Part shown: positions 26,575 to 35,228 of the stretch, in pieces
Layout of the letters: every line of letters begins with the position of its first letter
How positions within the stretch are numbered: position 1 is the stretch's first letter
Assembly (NCBI GenBank): GCA_003480725.1
Contig: QUJQ01000002.1
Coordinates: forward strand, 62,001-126,000
Reading direction: 5' to 3'
Source: Clostridiaceae bacterium AM27-36LB
Lineage (GTDB): Bacteria; Bacillota; Clostridia; Lachnospirales; Lachnospiraceae
Length of the DNA stretch: 64,000 nucleotides
The notes under the pieces: model-generated
Told to the model about the DNA's origin: nothing
The model's database searches: none
The model's input: only the letters and a program-made list of their open reading frames with translations
Translations under genes and position numbers: made by a program

Positions 26575-27458
26575 TATTTGTCACCTCCGCAATTTCCGCA
26601 GCCGCCGTGATGGGTCTTGCCCTCTTTATACTCAAGAAGACGTCTTCCTTCCTCGGCTTTATACATAGCTGATCTCTTCATAGCCTGATCAAAGTCGATC
26701 AGATGACCATCAAACTCCGGTCCGTCTACGCAGGCAAACTTCACTTCGTCACCTACCATTACACGACAGGCACCACACATACCAGTACCGTCTACCATGA
26801 TCGGGTTCATGCTGACAACGGTCGGGATACCAAGTTTCTTGGTGGTAAGACAGGCAAATTTCATCATGATCATCGGTCCGATTGCAACACACAGATCATA
26901 CTGATGTCCTTCACTTACCAGTTTCTCAAGCATAGCAGTACCTACACCCTTGAAGCCGTAGCTTCCGTCATCCGTACAGAGATACAGATTACCAACCTTG
27001 CTCATCTCGTCTTCCATGATCAGGATGTCTTTGCTTCTTGCTCCAATGATGATATCGCACTCGATACCATGGTCATGAAGCCATTTAGCCTGCGGATATA
27101 CCGGTGCAGTACCTACACCACCAGCAATAAATACAACTCTCTTTTTCTTAACTTCTTCAAAATCATCTGTTACCAGCTCAGACGGACGTCCCAGCGGTCC
27201 CACAAAGTCTGCGATGGAATCGCCAGCTTTGAGCTTCAGCAGCTTGTTAGTAGATACACCAATCGGCTGGAATACGATGGTAACCGTTCCTGCTTCTCTG
27301 TCATAGTCACAGATGGTAAGCGGAATACGCTCTCCATTCTCGTCCACTCTGAGAATGATGAACTGTCCAGGTTCGCAGGATTTTGCTACTCTCGGAGCGA
27401 GAATAACCTGCTTGTAGACATTTGCAGAGAGCTGCTCTGCCTCTAAAATCTTAAACAT
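26574..27458 (-). CDS. nfnA: NfnAB electron-bifurcating transhydrogenase, small subunit
   Basis: 294 residues from the ATG at 27458 (AGGAGG six bases upstream). It resembles the dihydroorotate dehydrogenase electron-transfer subunit: FAD-binding beta-barrel with RIPLTICDYD near residue 45, and an NAD-binding GGVGTAP at 113-119. Asp223, Cys228, Cys231 and Cys243 fit the unusual one-Asp/three-Cys [2Fe-2S] site known for Nfn small subunits. An additional Cys pair ends the protein (GGCGNCGG). Transcribed from a strong promoter containing a perfect palindrome. Confidence 0.92.
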   Translation of the reverse strand: MFKILEAEQLSANVYKQVILAPRVAKSCEPGQFIILRVDENGERIPLTICDYDREAGTVTIVFQPIGVSTNKLLKLKAGDSIADFVGPLGRPSELVTDDFEEVKKKRVVFIAGGVGTAPVYPQAKWLHDHGIECDIIIGARSKDILIMEDEMSKVGNLYLCTDDGSYGFKGVGTAMLEKLVSEGHQYDLCVAIGPMIMMKFACLTTKKLGIPTVVSMNPIMVDGTGMCGACRVMVGDEVKFACVDGPEFDGHLIDFDQAMKRSAMYKAEEGRRLLEYKEGKTHHGGCGNCGGDK

Positions 27459-27519
27459 ACATAGCCTCCTATCTCTATCCACAGCCGCCCGGTTTCACGA
27501 CTGCAAATCATTACTTCCT

Positions 27520-27548
27520 ATGATAATGCAAAATTTTGCATATTTCAA
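27520..27548 (-). promoter_or_regulatory. nfnAB promoter with a palindromic operator in its spacer
   Basis: Minus-strand -35 TTGAAA (27543-27548), 17-bp spacer, -10 TATCAT (27520-27525). The spacer contains ATGCAAAATTTTGCAT (27526-27541), a perfect 16-bp palindrome. A protein bound there would block polymerase, so repression by an unidentified factor is likely. The leader to the ATG is about 55 nt. Confidence 0.75.
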
Positions 27549-27618
27549 CAAAAATTTCCTGTTCACCCAGTATTTATCATAATTTTTTTGTTCAATAAGT
27601 GAAATCTGCTCATGTTCC

Positions 27619-28572
27619 CTATTGCTGTACAGGCACTGCTGCAGGGTCTGTCTGAACCGGCAGTTCTCCGGTCGGAACGGTCTCTGCGCCGGGCTCTGCT
27701 GCTCCTGTTCCATCTTCAGGTGCCTCTGTCTCCGCCACGTTATAGATTTCTTCCATAATACCACTCGCACGGCCTTCTTTATTGACAGCCACCGCCTGGA
27801 GAACCGTCAGTCCCGGATTGATATAGATTGGTTCCCGATACACTTTTGAATAAACATCCGGTTCCTCTCCATTCGTCGTATAATAGACCTTACTTTCTCT
27901 GTCCGCTGTGATCGTCACATAGAATCCACTGTCATAATCGCCGCCATTTACACTGAATTGGGGCTCGCTTGGATAATCAAGGACAATTTTGTAAGTACCG
28001 CCCGCTTCCTCGCTCCGCAGTCCGTCATTACTGATAAATACCGCACGAATCACTGTGGTTCCCTCATCAATATGGACCGGCTGATTGTAGATCCTGCTTA
28101 CCTCATCGGGCATAGAACCATCCGTCGTATAATAAATGAGCCCCTGCGAACGCTGATCATGAGAGATCACCAGATCAATGGAATCCCCATAGGTTCCCGG
28201 CGGAAGGCTTAAGGATGGTACTTCCAGCAGCTGCTCCGTCTCACTTTCCAGTTCCTCTGCCACTTCTGTCACTGCATCCTGATGGAATGTAGACTGATAA
28301 GAGGTCCAGTAAGTAATGATTCCTGCAATAGAAAGAACCATTGCAAATGGACCATATTTTTTCAGCAGATAGAAAAAACGCTGTTTCCGATCCGATCTCT
28401 GTTCTCCTGAAGAAACATCTGAACTGTCCTTATTCTGTATGTTGTTGTCCTCTTCACCAATGGTGATATCCTCTGCCGGATTATAGTCCGGTACGATCTG
28501 AAGAGCTTCGCCGCATTTCTCGCAGTAAAACTTTCCTTCCGGGATGTCTGCTCCACATTTCGGGCATTTCAT
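27619..28572 (-). CDS. Zinc-ribbon membrane protein with two external CHB_HEX-type domains
   Basis: 317 residues. The N-terminal cytosolic zinc ribbon has Cys3, Cys6, Cys17 and Cys20 (CxxC...CxxC). An acidic linker is followed by a transmembrane helix near 72-90. Outside are two tandem repeats of about 75 residues built around 'YYTTDGSMPD' and 'YYTTNGEEPD', the hallmark of the chitobiase/hexosaminidase C-terminal (CHB_HEX_C_1) fold. A Pro/Glu/Ala tail ends the protein. No enzyme domain is present. It follows ftsK by 26 bp in the same direction. Role unknown; a wall-associated sensor or scaffold is a guess. Confidence 0.82.
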   Translation of the reverse strand: MKCPKCGADIPEGKFYCEKCGEALQIVPDYNPAEDITIGEEDNNIQNKDSSDVSSGEQRSDRKQRFFYLLKKYGPFAMVLSIAGIITYWTSYQSTFHQDAVTEVAEELESETEQLLEVPSLSLPPGTYGDSIDLVISHDQRSQGLIYYTTDGSMPDEVSRIYNQPVHIDEGTTVIRAVFISNDGLRSEEAGGTYKIVLDYPSEPQFSVNGGDYDSGFYVTITADRESKVYYTTNGEEPDVYSKVYREPIYINPGLTVLQAVAVNKEGRASGIMEEIYNVAETEAPEDGTGAAEPGAETVPTGELPVQTDPAAVPVQQ

Positions 28573-28598
28573 ATGAATCCGTCTATCCTTTCTGCGTT

Positions 28599-31232
28599 CT
28601 AGTACTGTTCCTCTATGTACTGTTCAAACTGTTCCGAAGACATGAGCACCTTTCGAGGCTTTGTCCCTTCTTCCTCACCAACCACTCCGGCATCTGCCAG
28701 CTGATCCATGATTCTTGCCGCACGGTTAAATCCGATCTTGAACCAGCGCTGCAGCATTCCAATGGACGCTTTATCTTTTTCTATAATAAACCTTCCAGCC
28801 TCTGCAAACAATACATCTTTATCCGATCCGCTGCTGCCGTCAGAAGATGTGGCTGCATTTTCGATGGTAGACTGTATCTCCTTCATCTTCTCCGCAATCT
28901 CCTGTTCCTTCTGGGAATCTTCCGACTTTCTGCTGCTCAAGAATTCAACAACTGCTCCTACTTCCGCATCCGACACAAATGCTCCCTGTACACGCAGCGG
29001 CTTCGGAATACCGTAAGGCGAAAACAGCATATCTCCTTTTCCCAGAAGCTTCTCCGCTCCATTCATATCCAGAATAGTACGGGAATCCACACCGGAGGAT
29101 ACGGCAAATGCAATTCGTGACGGCATATTTGCCTTGATAAGACCTGTGATGACATTGACCGATGGCCGCTGAGTCGCAATGATCAGGTGAATACCGGCTG
29201 CTCTTGCAAGCTGTGCCAGACGACAGATGGCATCCTCCACTTCACCTGGTGCAACCATCATTAGATCCGCCAGCTCATCCACGATAATGACGATCTGCGG
29301 CATCTTCTCACGTTTGTTATCATCAGGAATATCCTTGATGCTGTCAATTTTTTCATTGTAGCCTTCAATGTTTCTTACATTTAATTCTGCAAACTGATTG
29401 TACCGGCCCATCATCTCTGCAACTGCCCAGTTCAATGCGCCTGCCGCTTTCTTCGGATCCGTTACAACCGGAATCAGAAGATGCGGGATCCCATTATATG
29501 CGCTTAACTCCACTACTTTCGGGTCGATCATGATCAGTTTCACTTCATCCGGCCGTGCTTTGTATAAAATACTCATGATCAGAGTATTGATACACACAGA
29601 TTTACCGGAACCAGTTGCACCGGCGATCAGAAGATGCGGCATCTTGGCAATATCCGACACCATGATGTTTCCGCCAATATCTTTACCGACCGCAAATGCA
29701 ATCTTGGATTTATGCTCCCGGAACTCTTTGGATTCTACCAGTTCCCGGAACATGACCGTTGAATTTTCTTTGTTCGGCACTTCAATACCTACAGCGGCCT
29801 TTCCGGGGATCGGTGCTTCTATACGTACATCTGCCACAGCCAGATTCAGTTTGATATCATCTGCCAGAGCCAGGATTTTGCTGACCTTTACACCGTGAGC
29901 AGGCTGCACTTCATATCTGGTCACTGCCGGTCCTCTGCTGGCATTGACTACGGTGGCATTGACCCCAAAGTCTTCCATAACCTGCTGCAGATGCTCAGCC
30001 GTCTCCTGCAGTACCACATTATCATCCTTCTTGCCAGAGGATGCTTTCGGCTTCTTCAAAAGAGACAGTGGCGGAAATTCATATTCTGCCTCTGCTGTCT
30101 GAGCGACCTGTGTCTGAGGGATTTCAGGCTGAGCGCTTTCTGGCTGAAAGATTTCTGGCTGAGAAGCTTCCATTACATGAACCGGCTCTGGCTCATCCAG
30201 ATCTCTGGTATTCATGGCATTTTTCAGAAGATCTTCCTCGCTGAAATTAATCTCTGCATCCGGTGAAGACCAGGATTGCATGGGTTCCGCTGCCTGATAC
30301 TCCTGATACGGCTCCGGCTCCACCGCATAACTGTGAACCGGAGTGCCCACCTGTACAGGAACCTCTTGTTCTACAGGCATCTGCGCCTGAGCCGGATCTG
30401 CAAAGCTTACGCTGCCCGGTTCTGTCACCTCTGTCAGACCGTTCTCCTGTTTCGGAATGGTCACATCCATGGTAACTCCTGTCACTTTCCGTTCCTGTCT
30501 CTGTTCCTTTAACTCTCTGGCACGGGCACGCTGCTGCTCTCTTCGCTCATCCGCAAGCTCCCTTCGGCGTGCCATATCCTCTCTGGCAGATTCATAGACT
30601 CTCTGACTTCCATGAGACATGCCATCTACAAAGGAACGTCCTGTGATGATCACCATGCAGATGATCAGGATACCCAGCAGTACCAGATAAGTTCCTACCG
30701 TTCCCACAGCTTTCTTCAGAAGGATTGCCGCAATGCCTCCCAGCAGACCTCCTCCGATCCGATTGGTCTTGCAATAGGTATATACATCTTTGATCTCTTC
30801 AGGGGCATTGGACATCAGCATATGCATCAATGCACAGAAAGCCACTGCACAGAGCACCACCCCTGCAACCTTCAGTGTTGCCTCCAGGTTCTCCCGGTTT
30901 GCCAGCGAAAACAGTACCATCAGAAGCACCAGTACAGGCAACAGATAGGCAAACAATCCAAACAGTCCAAATAATACACCACTTAAAAACTTGCCAACGG
31001 CACCGCCCACGCCAAAGTTGCTGACAAACAGAAAAACGCACACCAATAACAGCACCACAAGTCCGATTTCCCGTTCAATGCCGCTGTTCTGATTTTTGTT
31101 CTGTGTTTTCTTCCCTGAACTGTTCTTTCCTGACCGGGAACTGTTCCTTGCCGAAGCTGTCTTCGTGGAACTTCTCTTTGTTCCGGTATTTCCTGTTGTC
31201 TTTTTCTTTGCCGTCTGCCGACTGTTGCTCAT
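28599..31232 (-). CDS. ftsK: DNA translocase FtsK/SpoIIIE
   Basis: 877 residues. A basic Ser/Lys-rich N-terminus (1-50) precedes four transmembrane helices (about 55-200), a long Gln/Glu/Pro-rich linker (200-400), the RecA-like motor with Walker A GATGSGKS at 538-545 and a VDELADLM Walker B near 660, and a C-terminal gamma winged helix (about 808-877). It pumps chromosomal DNA across the septum at division or, as SpoIIIE, into the forespore; sequence alone does not distinguish the two roles. Confidence 0.97.
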   Translation of the reverse strand: MSNSRQTAKKKTTGNTGTKRSSTKTASARNSSRSGKNSSGKKTQNKNQNSGIEREIGLVVLLLVCVFLFVSNFGVGGAVGKFLSGVLFGLFGLFAYLLPVLVLLMVLFSLANRENLEATLKVAGVVLCAVAFCALMHMLMSNAPEEIKDVYTYCKTNRIGGGLLGGIAAILLKKAVGTVGTYLVLLGILIICMVIITGRSFVDGMSHGSQRVYESAREDMARRRELADERREQQRARARELKEQRQERKVTGVTMDVTIPKQENGLTEVTEPGSVSFADPAQAQMPVEQEVPVQVGTPVHSYAVEPEPYQEYQAAEPMQSWSSPDAEINFSEEDLLKNAMNTRDLDEPEPVHVMEASQPEIFQPESAQPEIPQTQVAQTAEAEYEFPPLSLLKKPKASSGKKDDNVVLQETAEHLQQVMEDFGVNATVVNASRGPAVTRYEVQPAHGVKVSKILALADDIKLNLAVADVRIEAPIPGKAAVGIEVPNKENSTVMFRELVESKEFREHKSKIAFAVGKDIGGNIMVSDIAKMPHLLIAGATGSGKSVCINTLIMSILYKARPDEVKLIMIDPKVVELSAYNGIPHLLIPVVTDPKKAAGALNWAVAEMMGRYNQFAELNVRNIEGYNEKIDSIKDIPDDNKREKMPQIVIIVDELADLMMVAPGEVEDAICRLAQLARAAGIHLIIATQRPSVNVITGLIKANMPSRIAFAVSSGVDSRTILDMNGAEKLLGKGDMLFSPYGIPKPLRVQGAFVSDAEVGAVVEFLSSRKSEDSQKEQEIAEKMKEIQSTIENAATSSDGSSGSDKDVLFAEAGRFIIEKDKASIGMLQRWFKIGFNRAARIMDQLADAGVVGEEEGTKPRKVLMSSEQFEQYIEEQY

Positions 31233-31299
31233 ACTCTATCCGTCCTTTTCTTCGTGTTACTGTTCCTCATATCTCGTTCCAGTAACCTTTCTGCTCTTA

Positions 31300-32226
31300 T
31301 CAATTTCCTGGCATTGCCCGGAATTTCTTTAACAGATTTTCAAAATATTCCGGAAGCGGAGCTTCCACCTCCAGATATTCTCCCGTTACCGGGTGAATCA
31401 GTCCCAGCACCATAGCATGGAGCGTCTGCCCTTCCAGATGATGAGAATCCTTTGCCGGTCCATACACGGTATCTCCCAGCAATGGATGATGGATGGATGC
31501 CATATGGACACGGATCTGATGAGTTCTACCTGTCTCCAGCTGACATTCCACGTAGGTATATCCTTGAAAACGTTCCAGTACCCGATAATGAGTCACTGCC
31601 CGTTTTCCATTCTTTACACCGGATGCCATCTTCTTACGTTCTGTTGGATGACGGCCGATCGGTGCATCCACAGTACCTTCGTCTTCTTTGATCACACCGT
31701 GTACGATGGCCCGATATTTTCTTGTGATGGAATGTTCCTTTAACTGCGCTGCCACCGCATTATGCGCTGCATCATTTTTACATACCACAAGTACACCGGT
31801 GGTATCCTTGTCGATCCGGTGAACGATTCCTGGTCTGGATACTCCATTGATCCCTGACAGCTGTCCCTGGCAGTGCCAGAGCACTGCATTGACCAATGTA
31901 CCTGTATAATGTCCTGCCGATGGATGTACAACCATTCCCTTTGGCTTATTGACCATGAGAATACTGTCATCCTCATATAAAATATCCAGCGGAATATTTT
32001 CCGGCTCGATGTCCGGACTTTTCAGTTCCGGAAGATCTGCAGTCACTTCATCTCCGTCTTCCAGCCGGTAACTGGATTTCTTTGGCTCTCCATTTACCAG
32101 TACATTACCATCCTTAATGATCTTCTGAAGATAAGAACGGGACTGGTCTGGAAGCATGGCACTTAAAAATTTATCCAGTCTCTCATCCATGTATGTTTCA
32201 TCGGCCTGCAGGCTGATCTGACTCAT
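31300..32226 (-). CDS. RluD-family 23S rRNA pseudouridine synthase
   Basis: 308 residues from the ATG at 32226 (AAGGAG upstream; ATGA overlap with the lspA stop). It has an N-terminal S4 RNA-binding domain (about 12-65) and a catalytic domain with HRIDKDTTGVLV, the nucleophile being Asp139. The family modifies 23S rRNA helix 69 (RluD) or related sites. In Firmicutes this gene commonly follows lspA, as here (ylyB-like). Confidence 0.94.
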   Translation of the reverse strand: MSQISLQADETYMDERLDKFLSAMLPDQSRSYLQKIIKDGNVLVNGEPKKSSYRLEDGDEVTADLPELKSPDIEPENIPLDILYEDDSILMVNKPKGMVVHPSAGHYTGTLVNAVLWHCQGQLSGINGVSRPGIVHRIDKDTTGVLVVCKNDAAHNAVAAQLKEHSITRKYRAIVHGVIKEDEGTVDAPIGRHPTERKKMASGVKNGKRAVTHYRVLERFQGYTYVECQLETGRTHQIRVHMASIHHPLLGDTVYGPAKDSHHLEGQTLHAMVLGLIHPVTGEYLEVEAPLPEYFENLLKKFRAMPGN

Positions 32227-32738
32227 GAACGTTTCTCCTTCCCCTGCAGAAGACATGCCAGGTCTTCATCTTTATAATAGAAGAAAATCAACAGTGCAAG
32301 AATCACCATTCCCACACTCACATAAATATCTGCCACATTAAAGATTGGGAAATTGATCAGTTTAAAATAGAAAAAGTCTACTACATAACCTAATCTTACA
32401 CGATCGATCATATTTCCCCAGGCACCTGCCAACACTGCAATAGCGATCAGACGAAGCGGTACAAACTTCGCATCCTTTGACATTTTACAGAACAGATAGA
32501 CCACAGCCAGAAGAACTACCAGTGCGATCACCAGGAAAAATACCTGCTGTCCCTGCATGATTCCAAAAGCTGCACCTCTGTTTTCCAGATAATGAAACTC
32601 AAATACTCCGTCAATGATCACAAATGGATCCTGATCCTTCAAAAATAATACCGCCAGATATTTGGTCCACTGATCCAGTGCTACCAACAGTACAGTCAGG
32701 ACTGCGATCACCCATGGACGGCATAATTGCTTATTCAT
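32223..32738 (-). CDS. lspA: Lipoprotein signal peptidase (signal peptidase II)
   Basis: 171 residues from the ATG at 32738 with GGAGG six bases upstream; it overlaps the aroB stop by 8 bp. Four transmembrane helices. The catalytic aspartates are Asp112 (GNMIDRV) and Asp137 (FNVADIYV). It removes signal peptides from diacylated prolipoproteins, including the lipoproteins encoded at the left of this window. Coupled to the following pseudouridine synthase gene by ATGA. Confidence 0.97.
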   Translation of the reverse strand: MNKQLCRPWVIAVLTVLLVALDQWTKYLAVLFLKDQDPFVIIDGVFEFHYLENRGAAFGIMQGQQVFFLVIALVVLLAVVYLFCKMSKDAKFVPLRLIAIAVLAGAWGNMIDRVRLGYVVDFFYFKLINFPIFNVADIYVSVGMVILALLIFFYYKDEDLACLLQGKEKRS

Positions 32739-33888
32739 GTATTTCCTCCCCGCAGACGTACCGGCTTGCCCGCAGAAGTTCCTCATCTTCCACGTCCCTT
32801 GTTACGAATGCTTCTCCAATTTTTTTCAAAAGGACAAATTTTACCTTGCCCGCATCCATCTTCTTATCCAGTTTTGTTGTCTTTACAATATCCTCAGGCT
32901 TCAGTCCCTTCACACGCACTGGAAGCTGGTAATCCAACAATAACTGCTCCGCCGCTTCTTTCTCTTTTTCAGAGATCAGCCCCCGCTTCCAGGACATCCA
33001 TGCAGCAGCCGCACAGCCAATAGCCACACACTCGCCATGACAAAGTGTAAAATCTTTCAGCTTCTCAACGGAATGTCCGATGGTATGTCCAAAATTCAGC
33101 CAGGCACGGATTCCCTGTTCTGTAGGATCTTCCTCTACCACATGCCGTTTGACCTTACAGCTGCCGGCTACCATCCACAGAAGTGCCGCATAGTTTTTTT
33201 CACGGATCTCTCTCTGATATGTGCTTAATTTTTCCAGATAGTCAGAGTCCTGGATCAGACCATGCTTGATGATTTCACCCATTCCGCAGGCAAACTGTCG
33301 ATCCGGCAATGTCTTCAATACATTCAGGTTCATATAGACCAGCCGCGGCATATGAAATGCTCCTACCATGTTTTTGTATGCGTCAAAATCAACACCGGTC
33401 TTTCCCCCGATACTGGAATCCACCTGAGAAAGTAATGTTGTCGGGATCTGAATAAATCCGATGCCTCTCAGATAGGTAGCCGCAGCAAATCCGGTCAGAT
33501 CACCGACCACTCCACCGCCCAATGCCACCAGCATATCTTTTCGGTCGAATTTTTCCAGGATCAGATGCTCATAGAGATCCCTGACCGTATTTAATGTCTT
33601 GTTTACCTCTCCGGCCGGGAAGACAAACATGGATACATACGTACATGTTTCTTTCAAAATCTCCTTTAATTCCGCACCATAAAGCTCTGCTGTGGTACTG
33701 TCTGCCACAATGCACAGCTTTCTTTCCTTAATATTCAGCGGCTCTACTGCCTCAGGCAATTTTGCAAAATCCGGCTCCAGATAAATATGGTAGCAAAACT
33801 GACCATCTTTTTTTACATCCATACAGACACGGCCTGCCTGTGCCGCTTCCTCCAAAGTAGCCGGAATCTCTGTCTTCACTCTGTTCAT
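32731..33888 (-). CDS. aroB: 3-dehydroquinate synthase
   Basis: 385 residues. It converts DAHP to 3-dehydroquinate, the second step of the shikimate pathway, using NAD+ and a divalent metal. The GGGVVGDLTGFAAATYLRG region, the IPTTLLSQVDSSIGGKTG active-site loop and the metal-ligand HTIGHSVE segment are intact. It has a short N-terminal extension relative to the core family. AGGAGATC lies before the ATG. First gene of aroB-lspA-rluD, after the sepF terminator. Confidence 0.96.
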   Translation of the reverse strand: MNRVKTEIPATLEEAAQAGRVCMDVKKDGQFCYHIYLEPDFAKLPEAVEPLNIKERKLCIVADSTTAELYGAELKEILKETCTYVSMFVFPAGEVNKTLNTVRDLYEHLILEKFDRKDMLVALGGGVVGDLTGFAAATYLRGIGFIQIPTTLLSQVDSSIGGKTGVDFDAYKNMVGAFHMPRLVYMNLNVLKTLPDRQFACGMGEIIKHGLIQDSDYLEKLSTYQREIREKNYAALLWMVAGSCKVKRHVVEEDPTEQGIRAWLNFGHTIGHSVEKLKDFTLCHGECVAIGCAAAAWMSWKRGLISEKEKEAAEQLLLDYQLPVRVKGLKPEDIVKTTKLDKKMDAGKVKFVLLKKIGEAFVTRDVEDEELLRASRYVCGEEIHE

Positions 33889-33913
33889 ATGATCTCCTGT
33901 TATTCTTTAAGCC

Positions 33914-33951
33914 AAAGAAAGAGCATCGGACCCACGTTTCATCTGATGCTC
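33914..33951 (-). terminator. Probable terminator between sepF and aroB
   Basis: A 10-position stem with one mismatch (33921-33930 with 33942-33951, core GAGCATC/GATGCTC). On the minus strand it is followed by TTTCTTT. It lies 28 bp past the sepF stop. Confidence 0.6.
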
Positions 33952-33978
33952 CCTTTCATTCGTTTCCTGTTGTTTTTT

Positions 33979-34500
33979 CTAAATCGTCGGGATATCAAAT
34001 GCCCCGCTTAAAATCTCCTGGAAATCTCCGGAGATGTCTACACTCTTCGGTGTCACAATAAATATGTAGTTAGATACCTTCTGAAGGTTTCCGCCGATTG
34101 CATAACAGGAACCAGAAGTAAAATCAATGATTCTCTGCGCGATCTCCACATCCAGACCTTCAAAGTTCAGCACTACCGTACATCCATTTAACAAGGTGTC
34201 TGTAATCTCTCTGGACTCATCAAACTGAGTTGGTTTGAATACACAGACTTCCATACCGGCTGCTCCTTTTTTTGTACGCATAGGCATGATCCGTGCCGGC
34301 TGCTGTTTTACCGGTTTCACTTTCTCTGATCCGCTTGCTCCATCATCTCCCAGATCATAATCATACTTTTTATCCTTCTTCTTAAACAGGCTTCCACGCG
34401 GTTCCGGTTCATCATCGAAGTCATCATCGTAATCATCATAATCGTCTTCGTAATCATTTCCCAAATGCATGGTATCCATCAGCTTATCAAAAATGCCCAT
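33979..34500 (-). CDS. sepF: Cell division protein SepF
   Basis: 173 residues. A short N-terminal helix for membrane targeting, a very acidic Asp-rich linker (about 15-35, DDYDDYDDDFDDE), and a C-terminal SepF domain (about 80-165) with GCTVVLNFEG and DFTSGSCYAIGG. SepF bundles FtsZ and anchors it to the membrane. It lies 16 bp after yggS, the conserved ylmE-ylmF order. Confidence 0.95.
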   Translation of the reverse strand: MGIFDKLMDTMHLGNDYEDDYDDYDDDFDDEPEPRGSLFKKKDKKYDYDLGDDGASGSEKVKPVKQQPARIMPMRTKKGAAGMEVCVFKPTQFDESREITDTLLNGCTVVLNFEGLDVEIAQRIIDFTSGSCYAIGGNLQKVSNYIFIVTPKSVDISGDFQEILSGAFDIPTI

Positions 34501-34516
34501 GTTCTTAGCTCTCCTT

Positions 34517-35212
34517 TTATATCACTTCATAATTGCGCTCTCCGAAAATACCGGTTCCAACACGCACCAGAGTCGCTCCCTCTTCCACTGCCACCTGGTA
34601 ATCTCCGGTCATACCCATAGAAAGCACATCCATGCATACATTATCAATGTTTTTCTTTTTGATGTCAACTGCCAATTTTTTTAATGTACGGAAAACCGGG
34701 CGATTTTCTTCCGGATCTGTTGTATACGGTGCGATCGTCATCAACCCCTGAATATGGATTCCTGGGAGTTTTGCGATCTCTTCCACTAATACAGGTGTCT
34801 CTTCCACAGAAACACCAAACTTACTCTCTTCCTCAGCCACATTCACTTCGATCAGAATATTTACTTTCACATTCTTTTTCAGTGCTTCTTTGCTGATCTC
34901 TTCTGCCAGCTTCAAAGAATCCACAGAATGAATCAGTTCCGCTTTATCCACAATATATTTTACTTTGTTTCTCTGTAAATGGCCAATCAAATGCCAGTGC
35001 AGATCTTTCGGAAGCTGCTCATATTTATCGCAAAGCTCCTGCACTTTATTTTCACCAAATACACGGGCTCCCGCTTCCATCGCTTCTTCGATCATCTCGA
35101 TTGGTTTGGTCTTGCTGACTGCGATCAGCGTCACATCTTTAGGATCTCTTCCACTGCGTGCACATGCCTCTTCCACTTTTTTCAGAACATGTCTGTAATT
35201 TTCTGCTACCAT
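34517..35212 (-). CDS. yggS: YggS/PROSC-family PLP-binding protein
   Basis: 231 residues from the ATG at 35212 (AGGAG eight bases upstream). It has the alanine-racemase-like barrel without a second domain. The PLP lysine is Lys34 in LIAVSKTKP. The family regulates PLP supply and keto-acid/amino-acid balance rather than catalysing a known reaction. It lies between the HlyD-like gene and sepF, in the ylmE position. Confidence 0.95.
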   Translation of the reverse strand: MVAENYRHVLKKVEEACARSGRDPKDVTLIAVSKTKPIEMIEEAMEAGARVFGENKVQELCDKYEQLPKDLHWHLIGHLQRNKVKYIVDKAELIHSVDSLKLAEEISKEALKKNVKVNILIEVNVAEEESKFGVSVEETPVLVEEIAKLPGIHIQGLMTIAPYTTDPEENRPVFRTLKKLAVDIKKKNIDNVCMDVLSMGMTGDYQVAVEEGATLVRVGTGIFGERNYEVI

Positions 35213-35228
35213 AGCTGTCACTCCTCGT

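Noticed and set aside
31240..31285. 7-bp stem GTTACTG/CAGTAAC between ftsK and the rluD-type gene
   Set aside because: Short stem, 17-nt loop and no T-tract; not enough to support a terminator or riboswitch.
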